A stretch of DNA of 64,000 bases. Origin: Allokutzneria sp. A3M-2-11 16 (GTDB lineage Bacteria; Actinomycetota; Actinomycetes; Mycobacteriales; Pseudonocardiaceae). Location of the stretch: positions 682,001-746,000 of the forward strand of contig NZ_JANAVO010000001.1 of assembly GCF_024213555.1 (NCBI RefSeq), read 5' to 3'. Each line of letters begins with the position of its first letter. Positions within the stretch are counted from its first letter, which is position 1. Position numbers and translations under genes: made by a program. The notes beneath the pieces are model-generated. The model had not been told where the DNA came from. It was given only the letters and a program-made list of their open reading frames with translations, and did no database searches. This document shows positions 38,498-47,538 of this stretch, piece after piece.

Positions 38498-38581
38498 CTC
38501 CGGCGAGCCAGTTCCCCCCACGCGCCACCGTGCCCACCGAGGCCGGGGGCGCGTGTTCAGGCATCGCCGAGCACAGCAGCG
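38479..38581 (+). promoter_or_regulatory. Possible translation-coupled attenuator
   Basis: CGCTGCTGT (38479-38487, inside the leader peptide) is perfectly complementary to ACAGCAGCG (38573-38581), which ends 11 bases before the methyltransferase GTG and adjoins its GGAAACGGA ribosome-site candidate. Between them CACGCGCC (38519-38526) pairs with GGCGCGTG (38548-38555). A ribosome on the leader would break the long-range pair and expose the downstream start. Confidence 0.45.
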
Positions 38582-38592
38582 GAAACGGACTC

Positions 38593-39735
38593 GTGACAAC
38601 TCCAGCACTCCAGCTCGTCTCGTGGACCGAGGCGGGCCAGCCCCGGACTGCCCACTGGCGGTCCGCGAACGGCGCATTCCCACCGGCCTCCGTGGTCGCG
38701 GTGGACGACACGATCTCGGCCGACCAGGCATATCGGCTGGCCACCGACGGCGTGGCCATGTTGTGGCGTGGCGACTTCCAGAACGCGCGGCAGTTGCTTC
38801 GCGCTCTGGGCGGACGCATCCCCACAACGCCTGCTCCGACGTTCCAAGCCCACCGTCAGCATCAAGCACGTCGCGCTCGCGTACTCGCGATGGTCTTGGT
38901 GCTGTTGGACTCTGACTACGTGCTGGACCTACGGCGCGCACCAGACGTTCGTCAGGCGTGCACCGAAGTTCACGGACAGGCGAAGACTCCGTCCGTAATG
39001 CCGCTACGCGAACTTCTCGGTGTCGTAGGCGCACACGAGTGGCGTAGGAGCGGCGTGCGCGTCCCGGAGCTCGACGCGCGGATTCGGCCGCACTACGGCG
39101 TTTTCTCGCCAGTACGGGGCGAGTACGTGCGGCTCGTCGCCGAAGCACCTCTACCCACGCGCACGTTGGCCTTCGACATCGGAACCGGCACGGGTGTACT
39201 CGCCGCCGTGCTGGCGCGCCGTGGCGTTGAGCGCGTTGTCGCCACCGACCAGGACATGCGGGCCGTGGCGTGCGCGCGAGAGAACTTGGCCGCGCTCGGC
39301 TATGAGGACCGCACTGAGGTACAGCGCGTCGATCTCTTCCCGCGCGGCCGTGCTCCTCTGGTGGTGTGCAATCCACCGTGGCTCCCCGCACGGCCGACTT
39401 CTCCGTTGGAGCGCGCGGTGTACGACCCGGGCAGCCGAATGCTCTACGGCTTCCTCGACCGTCTTGGCAGACACCTCACACACGGTGGTGAAGGCTGGCT
39501 GATTCTTTCGGATCTCGCCGAACGCCTGGGACTGCGTGCACGCGCGGATCTGCTGGCTGCCTTCGATCGCACGGGCTTGGAGGTCGTAGGACGCTCAACG
39601 ACCACGCCGCAGCACCCTCGGGCGTTCTCACCGGAGACGCCGTTTCACATGGCACGCGCTGCCGAGATAACTACGCTGTGGCGCGTTCGTGTGAGAGCGG
39701 ACACACAACGTCCCGCGAGACCTGAGGGTCCTTAA
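38593..39735 (+). CDS. Class I SAM methyltransferase with NPPW motif
   Basis: 380 aa. An N-terminal helical domain of about 190 residues is followed by a Rossmann methyltransferase domain (LAFDIGTGTGVLAAVLARRG) with catalytic NPPW at 260-263, the motif of N-methyltransferases acting on planar amino groups (HemK/PrmC or RsmC-like). The target could be protein Gln, rRNA or DNA. The GTG is in frame with the upstream open sequence but placed after the attenuator-like leader. More A/T third positions (GCA, CGT, CTT, TCT) than in neighbouring genes hint at transfer. Confidence 0.75.
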   Translation: MTTPALQLVSWTEAGQPRTAHWRSANGAFPPASVVAVDDTISADQAYRLATDGVAMLWRGDFQNARQLLRALGGRIPTTPAPTFQAHRQHQARRARVLAMVLVLLDSDYVLDLRRAPDVRQACTEVHGQAKTPSVMPLRELLGVVGAHEWRRSGVRVPELDARIRPHYGVFSPVRGEYVRLVAEAPLPTRTLAFDIGTGTGVLAAVLARRGVERVVATDQDMRAVACARENLAALGYEDRTEVQRVDLFPRGRAPLVVCNPPWLPARPTSPLERAVYDPGSRMLYGFLDRLGRHLTHGGEGWLILSDLAERLGLRARADLLAAFDRTGLEVVGRSTTTPQHPRAFSPETPFHMARAAEITTLWRVRVRADTQRPARPEGP

Positions 39736-39739
39736 GGGC

Positions 39740-40942
39740 ATGAGCAGATCCCCACTTGCCCGCCTGGACACGTGTTCCCGTAGGGCCTATCGCTGGTTCC
39801 TGACGGGAGCAGGTGCGGTGCTGGTGGGCGTTCTGTGCTGGCGACTCCTGGGAAGCCACAGGTTCTACATCGACCTGGAGGTCTACCGCTTCGGTGTGCA
39901 GACCCTGTGGAACGGCGGGGACTTGTACGGCCCGATGCCCCCGACTTCGGCCGGTATCGCGTTGCCGTTCATCTACCCGCCGTTCTCCACTGTGGTCTTC
40001 GCACCGTTCACGTTGGTGCCTAAGGGAATCGCGGTCATCGCGGCTCTCGTGCTATCGCTTGTCGCCATCGCGGTGACACTGCACCTGGTGTTCGGCCGCG
40101 TGCTGCCGGAAGCTGTGTTGCCGGAGAAAGCGATGCGGCGAAGGACCACGCTCACCGCGCTCGTGCTGCCGTTGACGCTCGCCTTGGAGCCGGTGCGCGC
40201 GACGATCGAGTTCGGTCAGGTCAACCTGTGGCTGATGGGCCTCGTCGCAGTCGACTGCCTGGCCCGGAAACCACGATGGCCGCGCGGGATGCTGATCGGC
40301 ATCGCGGCGGCCATCAAGGTGACGCCTGGCGGCTTTATCCTGTTCTTCTTGCTGCGTAAGGACTTTCGAGCTGCTGTGACCACAGTGGTCACGATCGTGG
40401 CCACGGCTGCGATCGGCTTCGTGGTGGCTCCGGCGGCATCCGTCCGCTACTGGTCCGACATCGTGCTCGGTGCGTCCGGTCTGAGCGGATCGGCCTTCGC
40501 CACCAACCAGACCATCGCTGGCGAGCTGTCGCGGCTCGAAGCGGGACCAGTGCTCACGGCGGCGGTGTGGTGCGTGCTGTTGCCCGCGGTGCTCGCGGCG
40601 CTGGTCGTCGTCATCCGTCGCGTCGGCCCGGCTCAGGCGTTGGTGGCCAACGCGGGCGGCGTGCTCGTGTTGTCACCGATCTCGTGGTCCCACCACTGGG
40701 TGTGGATCGTGCCCGCGCTCGTGGTTCTGGTGGCGCAGGCACGATCCTGCCTGGCGCTGGTGCCCGTCTTCGTGGTGGGACCGCATTCCCTGCTCCCCGC
40801 GGGCGGGCACCGCGAAGCCACCTGGACCTGGTGGCAGCACCTGGTCGGCAACGCCTACCTGCTCATCGCGCTGCTGGCCCTGTTCTGGACCGCGGCGCGG
40901 CTCAGCCCATGCTCTTCGCGCCGTCGATCGACTCTCGGATGA
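39740..40942 (+). CDS. GT87-family membrane glycosyltransferase
   Basis: 400 aa polytopic GT-C enzyme. Signature: FYIDLEVYRFGVQTLWNGGDLY with the conserved acidic residue in the first extracellular loop, then ALPFIYPPFSTVVFAP and LALEPVRATIEFGQVN. Relatives (PimE and other alpha-mannosyltransferases) use polyprenol-phosphate sugars outside the membrane. It starts four bases after the methyltransferase stop, and its last 41 bases overlap the convergent DinB gene. Confidence 0.88.
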   Translation: MSRSPLARLDTCSRRAYRWFLTGAGAVLVGVLCWRLLGSHRFYIDLEVYRFGVQTLWNGGDLYGPMPPTSAGIALPFIYPPFSTVVFAPFTLVPKGIAVIAALVLSLVAIAVTLHLVFGRVLPEAVLPEKAMRRRTTLTALVLPLTLALEPVRATIEFGQVNLWLMGLVAVDCLARKPRWPRGMLIGIAAAIKVTPGGFILFFLLRKDFRAAVTTVVTIVATAAIGFVVAPAASVRYWSDIVLGASGLSGSAFATNQTIAGELSRLEAGPVLTAAVWCVLLPAVLAALVVVIRRVGPAQALVANAGGVLVLSPISWSHHWVWIVPALVVLVAQARSCLALVPVFVVGPHSLLPAGGHREATWTWWQHLVGNAYLLIALLALFWTAARLSPCSSRRRSTLG

Positions 40943-41423
40943 TGTCCGCGTGCCCGGCGTGCTGGGCGGTCTCCGCGATGATGTGCATGAGCACGCGCCG
41001 CGCGGTCCACTTCGCGCCGGGCTCGAACCACGGCGCCACCGGCAGCTCGTGCGCGAGGTCGAGGTCGGGGAGCGTCGCGACCAGCTCGTTCGTCGTTCGG
41101 GCGACCTCGTCGTAGCGGGCGAGCAGGTTCTCCACGGTCTGGTCGCCGACCTTGCGGAACCCGTCCGCCCAGTCCTCCCCGGAGTCGTCCCCGGTCATCA
41201 TGTGCTCGGCCCCGCCGAGCACGAACCGGATCCACCCCTTCTCGACGTTCATGACGTGCTTGATGAGCCCGCCGATGGTCAGCTCGCTCACCGTGCTGCG
41301 GTGCCACGCCTGGTCCTCGGTGAGGTCCCGGGCGGTGTTGCGCAGGAAGAACCGGTTCTTGTCCAGCATCGCCACCAGGTCAGCGCGCTCGCCGGTCAGG
41401 GTGGTGGTCTCGGTGCTCGTCAT
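40902..41423 (-). CDS. DinB-family (DUF664) protein
   Basis: 173 aa four-helix-bundle protein of the DinB/YfiT group. Histidines in GLIKHVMNVEKGW, VLMHIIAETAQHAGHADI supply the usual metal triad. Members include mycothiol- and bacillithiol-dependent transferases; mycothiol is plausible in this organism. Tail-to-tail overlap of 41 bases with the GT87 gene. Confidence 0.9.
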   Translation of the reverse strand: MTSTETTTLTGERADLVAMLDKNRFFLRNTARDLTEDQAWHRSTVSELTIGGLIKHVMNVEKGWIRFVLGGAEHMMTGDDSGEDWADGFRKVGDQTVENLLARYDEVARTTNELVATLPDLDLAHELPVAPWFEPGAKWTARRVLMHIIAETAQHAGHADIIRESIDGAKSMG

Positions 41424-41490
41424 GACGTCGTCCTTACTCGGTCCGTTGCTGTTGAGACCAAGGTAGAACCCGTAGCGGACAACTTCGGTC

Positions 41491-42363
41491 CTAAAGGCGA
41501 AAACCCGCGTCCACCAATCTCAGCGCTTCCCTGACGATCAGCTCGGGTTGCTGCAACGGCACCAGGTGATCGGCGCGTTCGGCCACGACGTGCCGCCCTT
41601 GCGGGAACCGCTCCGCGAACCGCCGATGCGCCGCGATGAGCACCGGCCGCGGCGGACGCTCAGCCCGCCCGCACCGGCCCGCCGAGATCACGGTGACAGG
41701 GATGTCGGGCAGCTCCGTCCCCGCCATCAGCTCCCGAAGGCCCGCCGCCATCGCGAGCACTTCCTCGGCACCCGTCCGGAGTGCGCGGGAGTTGACCTCC
41801 TCCGAGATCAGTTCAGCGGCCATCTCCGGCGGGAAGTTCTTGTGCAGCACCTTCATCAGCAGCGGTCGGAGAACACCGGCGAAGGCGGCGCCGAGCGTGT
41901 ACCCGGTGGCGACCGCACGGGCTCGGGCTCGATCGTGGTAGTCCTCGATCCCCTCTTCCACCTGGTCCACGAGCACCAGTCCGGCGACCATTCCCGGCTG
42001 GCGCTGCGCTACCCAGCGCGCGAGCACACCACCGAGGCTGTGTCCTACTAGGACAAAGCGCGTGTCGTGATCGGCGCACAGCACGTCTTCGAGGTCCGTG
42101 GCCATGCGGCGCAGCCCGGCGGGCGCGGGATCGCTGCGCCCCAACCCCGCGCGGTCGTAGGCGAGTGTGCGCGTGCGCACCGCGACCTCGCGCTGCACGA
42201 GCCCCCAGGTACCGCGATTCGCGCCCATTCCCGCTTCGAAAACGACGGTCGGCGAACCGGTGCCGAGCGTGACGTGGTGCAGGAGCCTGCCGTCCCGGGT
42301 TCGCGTGCGGCCGGGCTCCCCGAAAGCACTTCGCCGGAGCATGCGCCCAGTCCACCACGACAC
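41491..42363 (-). CDS. Alpha/beta hydrolase
   Basis: 290 aa. Nucleophile elbow GHSLGG with S109, oxyanion-region FEAGMGANRGTWG, and a C-terminal RADHLVP supplying the catalytic His. No signal peptide. Substrate unknown. GTG 42363 or ATG 42342 could start. Divergent from the LCMT-like methyltransferase over 62 bp. Confidence 0.88.
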   Translation of the reverse strand: MSWWTGRMLRRSAFGEPGRTRTRDGRLLHHVTLGTGSPTVVFEAGMGANRGTWGLVQREVAVRTRTLAYDRAGLGRSDPAPAGLRRMATDLEDVLCADHDTRFVLVGHSLGGVLARWVAQRQPGMVAGLVLVDQVEEGIEDYHDRARARAVATGYTLGAAFAGVLRPLLMKVLHKNFPPEMAAELISEEVNSRALRTGAEEVLAMAAGLRELMAGTELPDIPVTVISAGRCGRAERPPRPVLIAAHRRFAERFPQGRHVVAERADHLVPLQQPELIVREALRLVDAGFRL

Positions 42364-42425
42364 GGCCGAATGAACTCGCCGAACACGCCAGGTGGGACAG
42401 CGGAAGCACTGCTATCACTGGACAA

Positions 42426-43274
42426 ATGGACCGAATCTCGATCGAGCTCGGCAATGTCCAGGAGACGCTGCTCAGCACTCTCTACGCGCGCGCACTGGAA
42501 ACCCGGAAGCGGAACGGGATCGTTCGCGACCCCAAAGCCGACGAGATGGTGCGGCGGATCGACTACGACTTCACCAAGTTCGACGGGTCGCCCACACTCA
42601 TCCCTTCGGTGCTGCGGACGCTGATCCTCGACGAGTGGGTGCGCGGCTTCCTTTCCGCGCACCCACAGGGAACCGTCGTCGAGATCGGCGCCGGGCTGAA
42701 CTCCCGGTTCGAGCGCGTGGACAACGGGCGGACGCACTGGCTCGACCTGGACCTGCCGGACTCGATGGAACTGCGCAAGCGCTTCTTCACCGAATCCGAC
42801 CGTCGCCGCATGGTGGCCGCCTCAGTACTGGACGACTCCTGGTACGGCGTTGTCCGAGAACTGCCACCGCCGTATTTCTTCGTCTCCGAGGGCGTTCTGC
42901 TCTACCTCCGCGAGGAGGACGTCCGGCGCGCCCTCGGTCAGCTCGCGCGCGGATTTCCCGGCTGCCGCATCGCATTCGACACCGCGGGCCGGTGGATGGT
43001 CGAGCACCAGGGCGACGAGATGTTCAGGAAGAAGATCGACGCCCAGTACGCCTGGCACTGCGACGACCCAGGAGTGGTGCAGCGCTGGGATATCGGGCTC
43101 CGCCTCGCCGAATCCCGGACGCTGCTCCAGCTCCCCCGCGGGCTCCGCTCCCGTCTGCCGCTGCTCCCCCGCATGGCGATCGCCGGGATCAGGGCGTTCT
43201 ACGGCCGGAAGGCCCGCGTCTACCTGCTCAACCTGTTCGAGTCTCAGCCGTCCTTGCGGGCCAGCAACCGGTAG
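42426..43274 (+). CDS. LCMT/TcmP-like O-methyltransferase
   Basis: 282 aa. SAM-binding VVEIGAGLNSRFERV (compare GAGLDTR in the leucine carboxyl methyltransferase family) and the family sequence FFVSEGVLLYL. TcmP-like members methylate carboxyl or hydroxyl groups of natural products. Its 3' end overlaps the convergent membrane methyltransferase by 31 bases, placing it beside the ACP-hydrolase-glycosyltransferase operon; a shared pathway is possible. Confidence 0.85.
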   Translation: MDRISIELGNVQETLLSTLYARALETRKRNGIVRDPKADEMVRRIDYDFTKFDGSPTLIPSVLRTLILDEWVRGFLSAHPQGTVVEIGAGLNSRFERVDNGRTHWLDLDLPDSMELRKRFFTESDRRRMVAASVLDDSWYGVVRELPPPYFFVSEGVLLYLREEDVRRALGQLARGFPGCRIAFDTAGRWMVEHQGDEMFRKKIDAQYAWHCDDPGVVQRWDIGLRLAESRTLLQLPRGLRSRLPLLPRMAIAGIRAFYGRKARVYLLNLFESQPSLRASNR

Positions 43275-45061
43275 GTGTTGCCGCCCTTGCCACGGCGGAG
43301 GAACTGGTGGATCACCTTGTCCGCCATGAAGGCCAGCGCGATGAACGGGACGCCGACGGTCAGCACCGCCATGAAGCGGGCGCGACGCCACCAGGTCGGT
43401 TCCTTCCTGCTCCACGGCGCACGCGGATCGTTGCCGAGGTGGTTGAAGGTGATCAGCGCGGAGAGCACCAGGTCGTTGGCCTGATTGGCTTCGCCGAGGT
43501 GAACGTCCACAGTGGAGAATCCGCGGTCGGCGAGCGCGCGTTCCAGGTTGCGCCACGGGATCATGTGCTGGTGCTGCGGCTGGAACCACGGCATCCACAC
43601 CCCGCGCAGAATCCTGCCGTAGCGCGATTCCGGGTTGGGCAGTTCGATCAGCAGGTAGCCACCCGCGTCGAGCACCTTGGCCGCGGCGTCCAGTTCCTCG
43701 AAGGGCTCCCGGGTGTGCTCCAGGTAGTGGTGCATGCTGATCACGTCGTACTTGCCAGCCAGGTCCTCGGTCAGGTCGGGGAACATCCCCCGGTACCCGT
43801 GCTCCACCCAGCCGCGCCGGACCGCTTCGTCGATGCCGTCGGTCATGTCCAGCCCGTGGAACGCGGTCTCGGGCCAGGTTTCCTTGGCCTGGTTGCAGAA
43901 GTGCCCGTGACCCGACCCCACGTCCAGCCAGGTCCGCGGCGTCGTGAAGGGCCGCAGCATCTCCGCGCGCGCCTTGTACCCCGCGACGTTGGAGTCGAAG
44001 GCAGCCTCGCTGAGCCCGCTCCCGTAACCGTCGTAGCAGTCGCGGTAGTAGAACTCCAGTCCCGCCAACGACAAGCGGGGGTTCTGGAACACGTGGCCGC
44101 ACTCCCCGCAACGGTCGAGGACGAACTGTCCGGGCTTGTTCTGCATCACGTCGAAACCGCGCACGTGCTCGGAAAGCTCCTCGGAACCGCACCACGGGCA
44201 GGTGTGCCTGCGCGGTTCGAAGAAGCGCTTCGTGCCCTCGGCGACATCGCGCTGGTAGCTCTCACGGGTCTCGGCGAACTTCGGGTCGACCGGAACCGGC
44301 GTTCGGAGCAAGGTCGCCACCGTTCGGCCCCATCGAACCGGTCCGAGCACCAAGCGGAGCAGTGCGTGGCGGTGCAGGTCCGCCGGGCGGATCGGGCTTC
44401 CAGCGAAGATCAGGTACGGCTGGAGGCTGAACGCGACGAGGGCGCCGAGCCCCCACCACGGCGACGCGTACAGCCCGGCGATCAGCAGCGCATAACCGAT
44501 CGCCGGGCTGACGAGATCCTTGCGGACGCCATAGTACTTCTCCCGCAGCACGTGAACCCGCTGTTCGACGTCTTCCGGCAGCGCGTCGAGGTCCGGGGCG
44601 ACCGCGTAGTCCGTGCTGGTGCACGCCAACCGTTTCAGTTGGACGGTCAGCTCGGTCAGCTCGGCGCGGGAGAAGCCGTCCGCGCGCTCGATCCCCTCGC
44701 GCCGGGCCACGTCCTCGTCAACCAAGGTGGCGTGTCCGGCGCCGCGCGCGTGCGCGAACCGGTCGGCGACGTAGTCCTTGCTCATCCCGCCGTGCGCCAA
44801 GTCGATCGCCTGGCCCACCGACAGCCCGCGCGGCACGAGCTCCAGCACCGAGAGGCCGTGCTCCCGAGCCCACGTGCTCGCACTGTCCATTGTGTACTGA
44901 TCGATGTGAACGCCTTCCGCGGTGAGGAACCGGTGCCGTTCGGCGGCGGGCGAGGCGTCGTCGCTCAGCACGGGCAGCCACGAAACCCGGCCGCGGAGCC
45001 GGAAACCGTTGAGCACCAATGCGATTGTCACGATCAGTGGAAGCGCTTCGAACAGGCTCAC
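43244..45061 (-). CDS. Membrane-anchored class I SAM methyltransferase with zinc ribbon
   Basis: 605 aa. An N-terminal membrane helix (about 2-18), an unassigned helical domain, two membrane segments around 195-235, a zinc ribbon (C288-x2-C291 ... C318-x2-C321), a SAM methyltransferase domain (LDVGSGHGHFC near 377) and a C-terminal membrane helix. The zinc ribbon plus methyltransferase part resembles sugar C-methyltransferases and WbmB-like enzymes. Last gene of the ACP operon; GTG overlaps the glycosyltransferase stop (GTGA). It probably methylates a membrane-bound glycolipid or sugar intermediate. Confidence 0.8.
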   Translation of the reverse strand: MSLFEALPLIVTIALVLNGFRLRGRVSWLPVLSDDASPAAERHRFLTAEGVHIDQYTMDSASTWAREHGLSVLELVPRGLSVGQAIDLAHGGMSKDYVADRFAHARGAGHATLVDEDVARREGIERADGFSRAELTELTVQLKRLACTSTDYAVAPDLDALPEDVEQRVHVLREKYYGVRKDLVSPAIGYALLIAGLYASPWWGLGALVAFSLQPYLIFAGSPIRPADLHRHALLRLVLGPVRWGRTVATLLRTPVPVDPKFAETRESYQRDVAEGTKRFFEPRRHTCPWCGSEELSEHVRGFDVMQNKPGQFVLDRCGECGHVFQNPRLSLAGLEFYYRDCYDGYGSGLSEAAFDSNVAGYKARAEMLRPFTTPRTWLDVGSGHGHFCNQAKETWPETAFHGLDMTDGIDEAVRRGWVEHGYRGMFPDLTEDLAGKYDVISMHHYLEHTREPFEELDAAAKVLDAGGYLLIELPNPESRYGRILRGVWMPWFQPQHQHMIPWRNLERALADRGFSTVDVHLGEANQANDLVLSALITFNHLGNDPRAPWSRKEPTWWRRARFMAVLTVGVPFIALAFMADKVIHQFLRRGKGGNTYRLLARKDG

Positions 45062-46236
45062 AGCAGTTTCTCCACGTGGTCGGCCGCCGTCACGGTTCCA
45101 CCGGCGTCGGCGAAAGAGCTCTGGATCTGTTCGGCCGCAGCGCGGTACCCCGGCTGGTCGAGCACGGACAGGATGGCTTCGCGCAGCTCGGCCGGGCGCA
45201 CCCGGCCGAAGTGCACCCGACGACCGACACCCGACGCCACCACCTGTTCGGCGATGATCGGCTGGTCGTCTCTGATCGGTGCGACCACCAACGGCAAACC
45301 GTTGGCCAGCGACTCGCACACGGTGTTGTGACCGCCGTGGCAGACGACGGCGGCGCTGTGCTTCAACAGGTCCAGCTGCGGCACGAACTCGCGCACGCGC
45401 ACGTGGTCCGGACTGCGCTCGATGAGGCCGGGCGCCGCGGCGATGCTGACCTGCACTCGGTGGGCGAGCGGTGCGACGGCCTCGACGACGGTGTTGAGGA
45501 ACCGCCCGTTGTTCTCGCGGTCGATCGTGCCCATCGAGACGAGGACGTGCTGCCGCCGCGGGTCGAGCCAGTCCCAGTCGTAGTCACCGGACTCCACCCG
45601 CTTGCCCAGCGACGGCCCGACGAAGACGCACTGGCTCGGCACGGTGGCGTTCATCCCGACGAAGCTCTCCGTGGTGTAGGCGAGCACGAGGTGCTCGGAG
45701 AACCGCAGATCGCCGAGCGCGGCGTCGTCGGAGCGGATTCCCTGCGCCCGCTGGAGCTCGTCGAGCTGGGCGCGGACCCACTCGCCGAACTTGGGGACCA
45801 TCGTGAACGGGTTGGTCAGTTCGGCGGACGTGGTCGCCGAGGTGATCCACGGCAGGCGGTGCTTGCGCGCGATGAGCGCACCGGCGAGCGCCTGCTGGTC
45901 GACCACGAGCAGGTCCGCGCCGAACTCGTGCACGGCCGCCTCGACCCCGGCGATCATCCGCCCGGCCAGCGGGACGAGGAAGTCCTTCCACAGGAACTGG
46001 AACGCCGCCGGGCCGCGCAGCCCGCGCGAGCGCTCGTAGGTCTCGGTCAGCCAGGTCTCCGAACCCGGCCGCTCTGCGGGGAACAGGGTCAGTTCCGGTG
46101 GCAGCAACCGGCACGCGACCTCGGTGTGGCCGACCCACGCGACGTCGTGCCCGCGCTCCGCCAGCTCCTGCCCCAGCGCCACCGTCGGCAGGACGTGCCC
46201 GGCCAGTGGCGGCACCACGAACAGGATCCGGCTCAT
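45058..46236 (-). CDS. UGT/MGT-type glycosyltransferase (GT1)
   Basis: 392 aa GT-B enzyme. N-terminal PPLAGHVLPTV carries the catalytic His candidate, and the C-terminal CHGGHNTVCESLANGLP is the nucleotide-sugar site with the donor-binding APIRDDQPIIA. This group glycosylates small molecules, macrolides and lipids. ATGA overlap with the upstream hydrolase, GTGA overlap with the downstream methyltransferase. Confidence 0.92.
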   Translation of the reverse strand: MSRILFVVPPLAGHVLPTVALGQELAERGHDVAWVGHTEVACRLLPPELTLFPAERPGSETWLTETYERSRGLRGPAAFQFLWKDFLVPLAGRMIAGVEAAVHEFGADLLVVDQQALAGALIARKHRLPWITSATTSAELTNPFTMVPKFGEWVRAQLDELQRAQGIRSDDAALGDLRFSEHLVLAYTTESFVGMNATVPSQCVFVGPSLGKRVESGDYDWDWLDPRRQHVLVSMGTIDRENNGRFLNTVVEAVAPLAHRVQVSIAAAPGLIERSPDHVRVREFVPQLDLLKHSAAVVCHGGHNTVCESLANGLPLVVAPIRDDQPIIAEQVVASGVGRRVHFGRVRPAELREAILSVLDQPGYRAAAEQIQSSFADAGGTVTAADHVEKLL

Positions 46237-47003
46237 GACAACCACGTCCTCAGCTGCTCACGAACCTGGCCGGACGCCTGGGTGAGCATCATGTGCGACT
46301 GTCCTTCCAGGACGGTCAGCTCGAAGTGGGGGAGGTGCTTCTGCAACAGGCTCGCGTCGGGCAGGAGGTCCGACTCGCTGCCGAAGAGCGCGTGCACCGG
46401 GGCCTCGACCGCGGCGAAGCGCTCGGGGGTGAAGGGCCGCTCGGCCGCCATGTCGGCGAGCAGGCTCGTCTCGTGGAACAGGCCGAGGAACTGCTTGGTG
46501 AGGTTGTCCCACTTGCGGCCCTTGAGGTGGCGGAGCCGGTCGTCGTAGGCGCCGGTCCGCGCGATCGACAGGGTTTCCACGACCCGGTCGCCCCAGCCCT
46601 CGCTCGGCACGACCGGCTCGATCAGCAGCAGGCCCGCGGCCCGGTCGGGGTGCTCTGCCGCGTAGGCCAGCGCCAGTAACCCGCCGTAGCTGTTGCCGAC
46701 CAGGTGCACCGGGCCGCGCACGTCCAACGCCGTGATCAACGCACTGAGGTCGGCGACCGAATCGTTCAGGGTGTACCCGGTCGCGGGCCGCTCGGAGCGC
46801 CCGTGCCCGCGCTGGTCGTAGCAGATGGTGTGGGCGCCGAGGTCCGCCGTCGTGGTGGCCAGCGTCAGGTAGAGGCTGGAGAGGTTGTCCACGACGAGGC
46901 CGTGCAGGAACAGCACCGTCGGCCGGTCATCGGCGGACCCCGGATCGGAGTTCGAGAGCCGCTGAACGTGGAAACGAAGGTTGTTCGCGTGAACCTCAGT
47001 CAC
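46233..47003 (-). CDS. Alpha/beta hydrolase (thioesterase/acyltransferase candidate)
   Basis: 256 aa. Nucleophile elbow GNSYGG with S105, acid in GSESDLLPD and His in LEGQSHMM: a complete triad. LFLHGLVVDNLSSLY is the oxyanion region. It lies directly after the ACP gene (overlap by its GTG and the ACP stop), so it may release or transfer the ACP-bound acyl chain. This role is inferred from position. Confidence 0.88.
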   Translation of the reverse strand: MTEVHANNLRFHVQRLSNSDPGSADDRPTVLFLHGLVVDNLSSLYLTLATTTADLGAHTICYDQRGHGRSERPATGYTLNDSVADLSALITALDVRGPVHLVGNSYGGLLALAYAAEHPDRAAGLLLIEPVVPSEGWGDRVVETLSIARTGAYDDRLRHLKGRKWDNLTKQFLGLFHETSLLADMAAERPFTPERFAAVEAPVHALFGSESDLLPDASLLQKHLPHFELTVLEGQSHMMLTQASGQVREQLRTWLS

Positions 47004-47316
47004 GGGCCACGCAGCCGGAGATGTAGGTGACGAGCTCGCCCACGGTGAGCTCGGCGACTTCGGCAACCTCCTTGTCGCCGAGGAAGGCCGCGAAGTTCAC
47101 CGTGTTCCCGTAGTGCTCCCGGAGTTTCGCCGAGAGGGTCACGAACTCGATGCTTTCCAGTTCGAGATCGCGGTTGAACGAGGTGTCCATGTCGATGTCG
47201 ACGGCCAGGGCGTAATCCTCGCCGATGACCTCGACCAGCATGTGGCGCACCGTGGTGAGCACGGCGGATTCCGCCGCGTAATCGCCGACGACGTCCGTCA
47301 GTTCGGTGGAACTCAT
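46996..47316 (-). CDS. Acyl carrier protein
   Basis: 106 aa. PP-binding helix motif DLELESIEFVTLSAKL with phosphopantetheine Ser55 (ESI in place of the common DSL). A 20-residue N-terminal extension precedes the ACP fold. First gene of a four-gene operon; AAGGAGG precedes the ATG. No ketosynthase is nearby, so the acyl group must come from elsewhere (fatty acid synthase or a remote PKS). Confidence 0.9.
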   Translation of the reverse strand: MSSTELTDVVGDYAAESAVLTTVRHMLVEVIGEDYALAVDIDMDTSFNRDLELESIEFVTLSAKLREHYGNTVNFAAFLGDKEVAEVAELTVGELVTYISGCVARD

Positions 47317-47385
47317 TCATCCTCCTTGACGTCCAGCGCACGAGAAGGACTCCCCGCCGCGCAGGGAGAGAGCAGGCGGTGACCG

Positions 47386-47409
47386 GGTTTGCCTTTGCCC
47401 CGGCAAACC
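47386..47409. promoter_or_regulatory. Inverted repeat upstream of the ACP operon
   Basis: GGTTTGCC and GGCAAACC, eight-base arms with an eight-base spacer, lie 70 bases before the ACP start. Likely an operator; the regulator is unknown. Farther upstream, AACCCGTTTG and CAAAC-AGT-TGGGTT make a weaker hairpin at the iclR 3' end that may terminate iclR. Confidence 0.5.
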
Positions 47410-47538
47410 GACCCGGAATGGGCTCTGGGGCCCGCTCCTCGGTCACTACCGTGCGGGAGGACGATTGATCTCGCTTGTCGGCACTCCGGCTTTCGCGCTA
47501 AATCAACCCGTTTGAATGACGTAGCAAACAGTTGGGTT

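Noticed and set aside
38593-39735. Erm-type rRNA adenine dimethyltransferase
   Set aside because: Domain order and the NPPW motif do not fit Erm (NLPY/NIPY type), despite the attenuator-like leader.
42426-47316. Polyketide synthase cluster
   Set aside because: An ACP is present but no ketosynthase, acyltransferase or chain-length factor.
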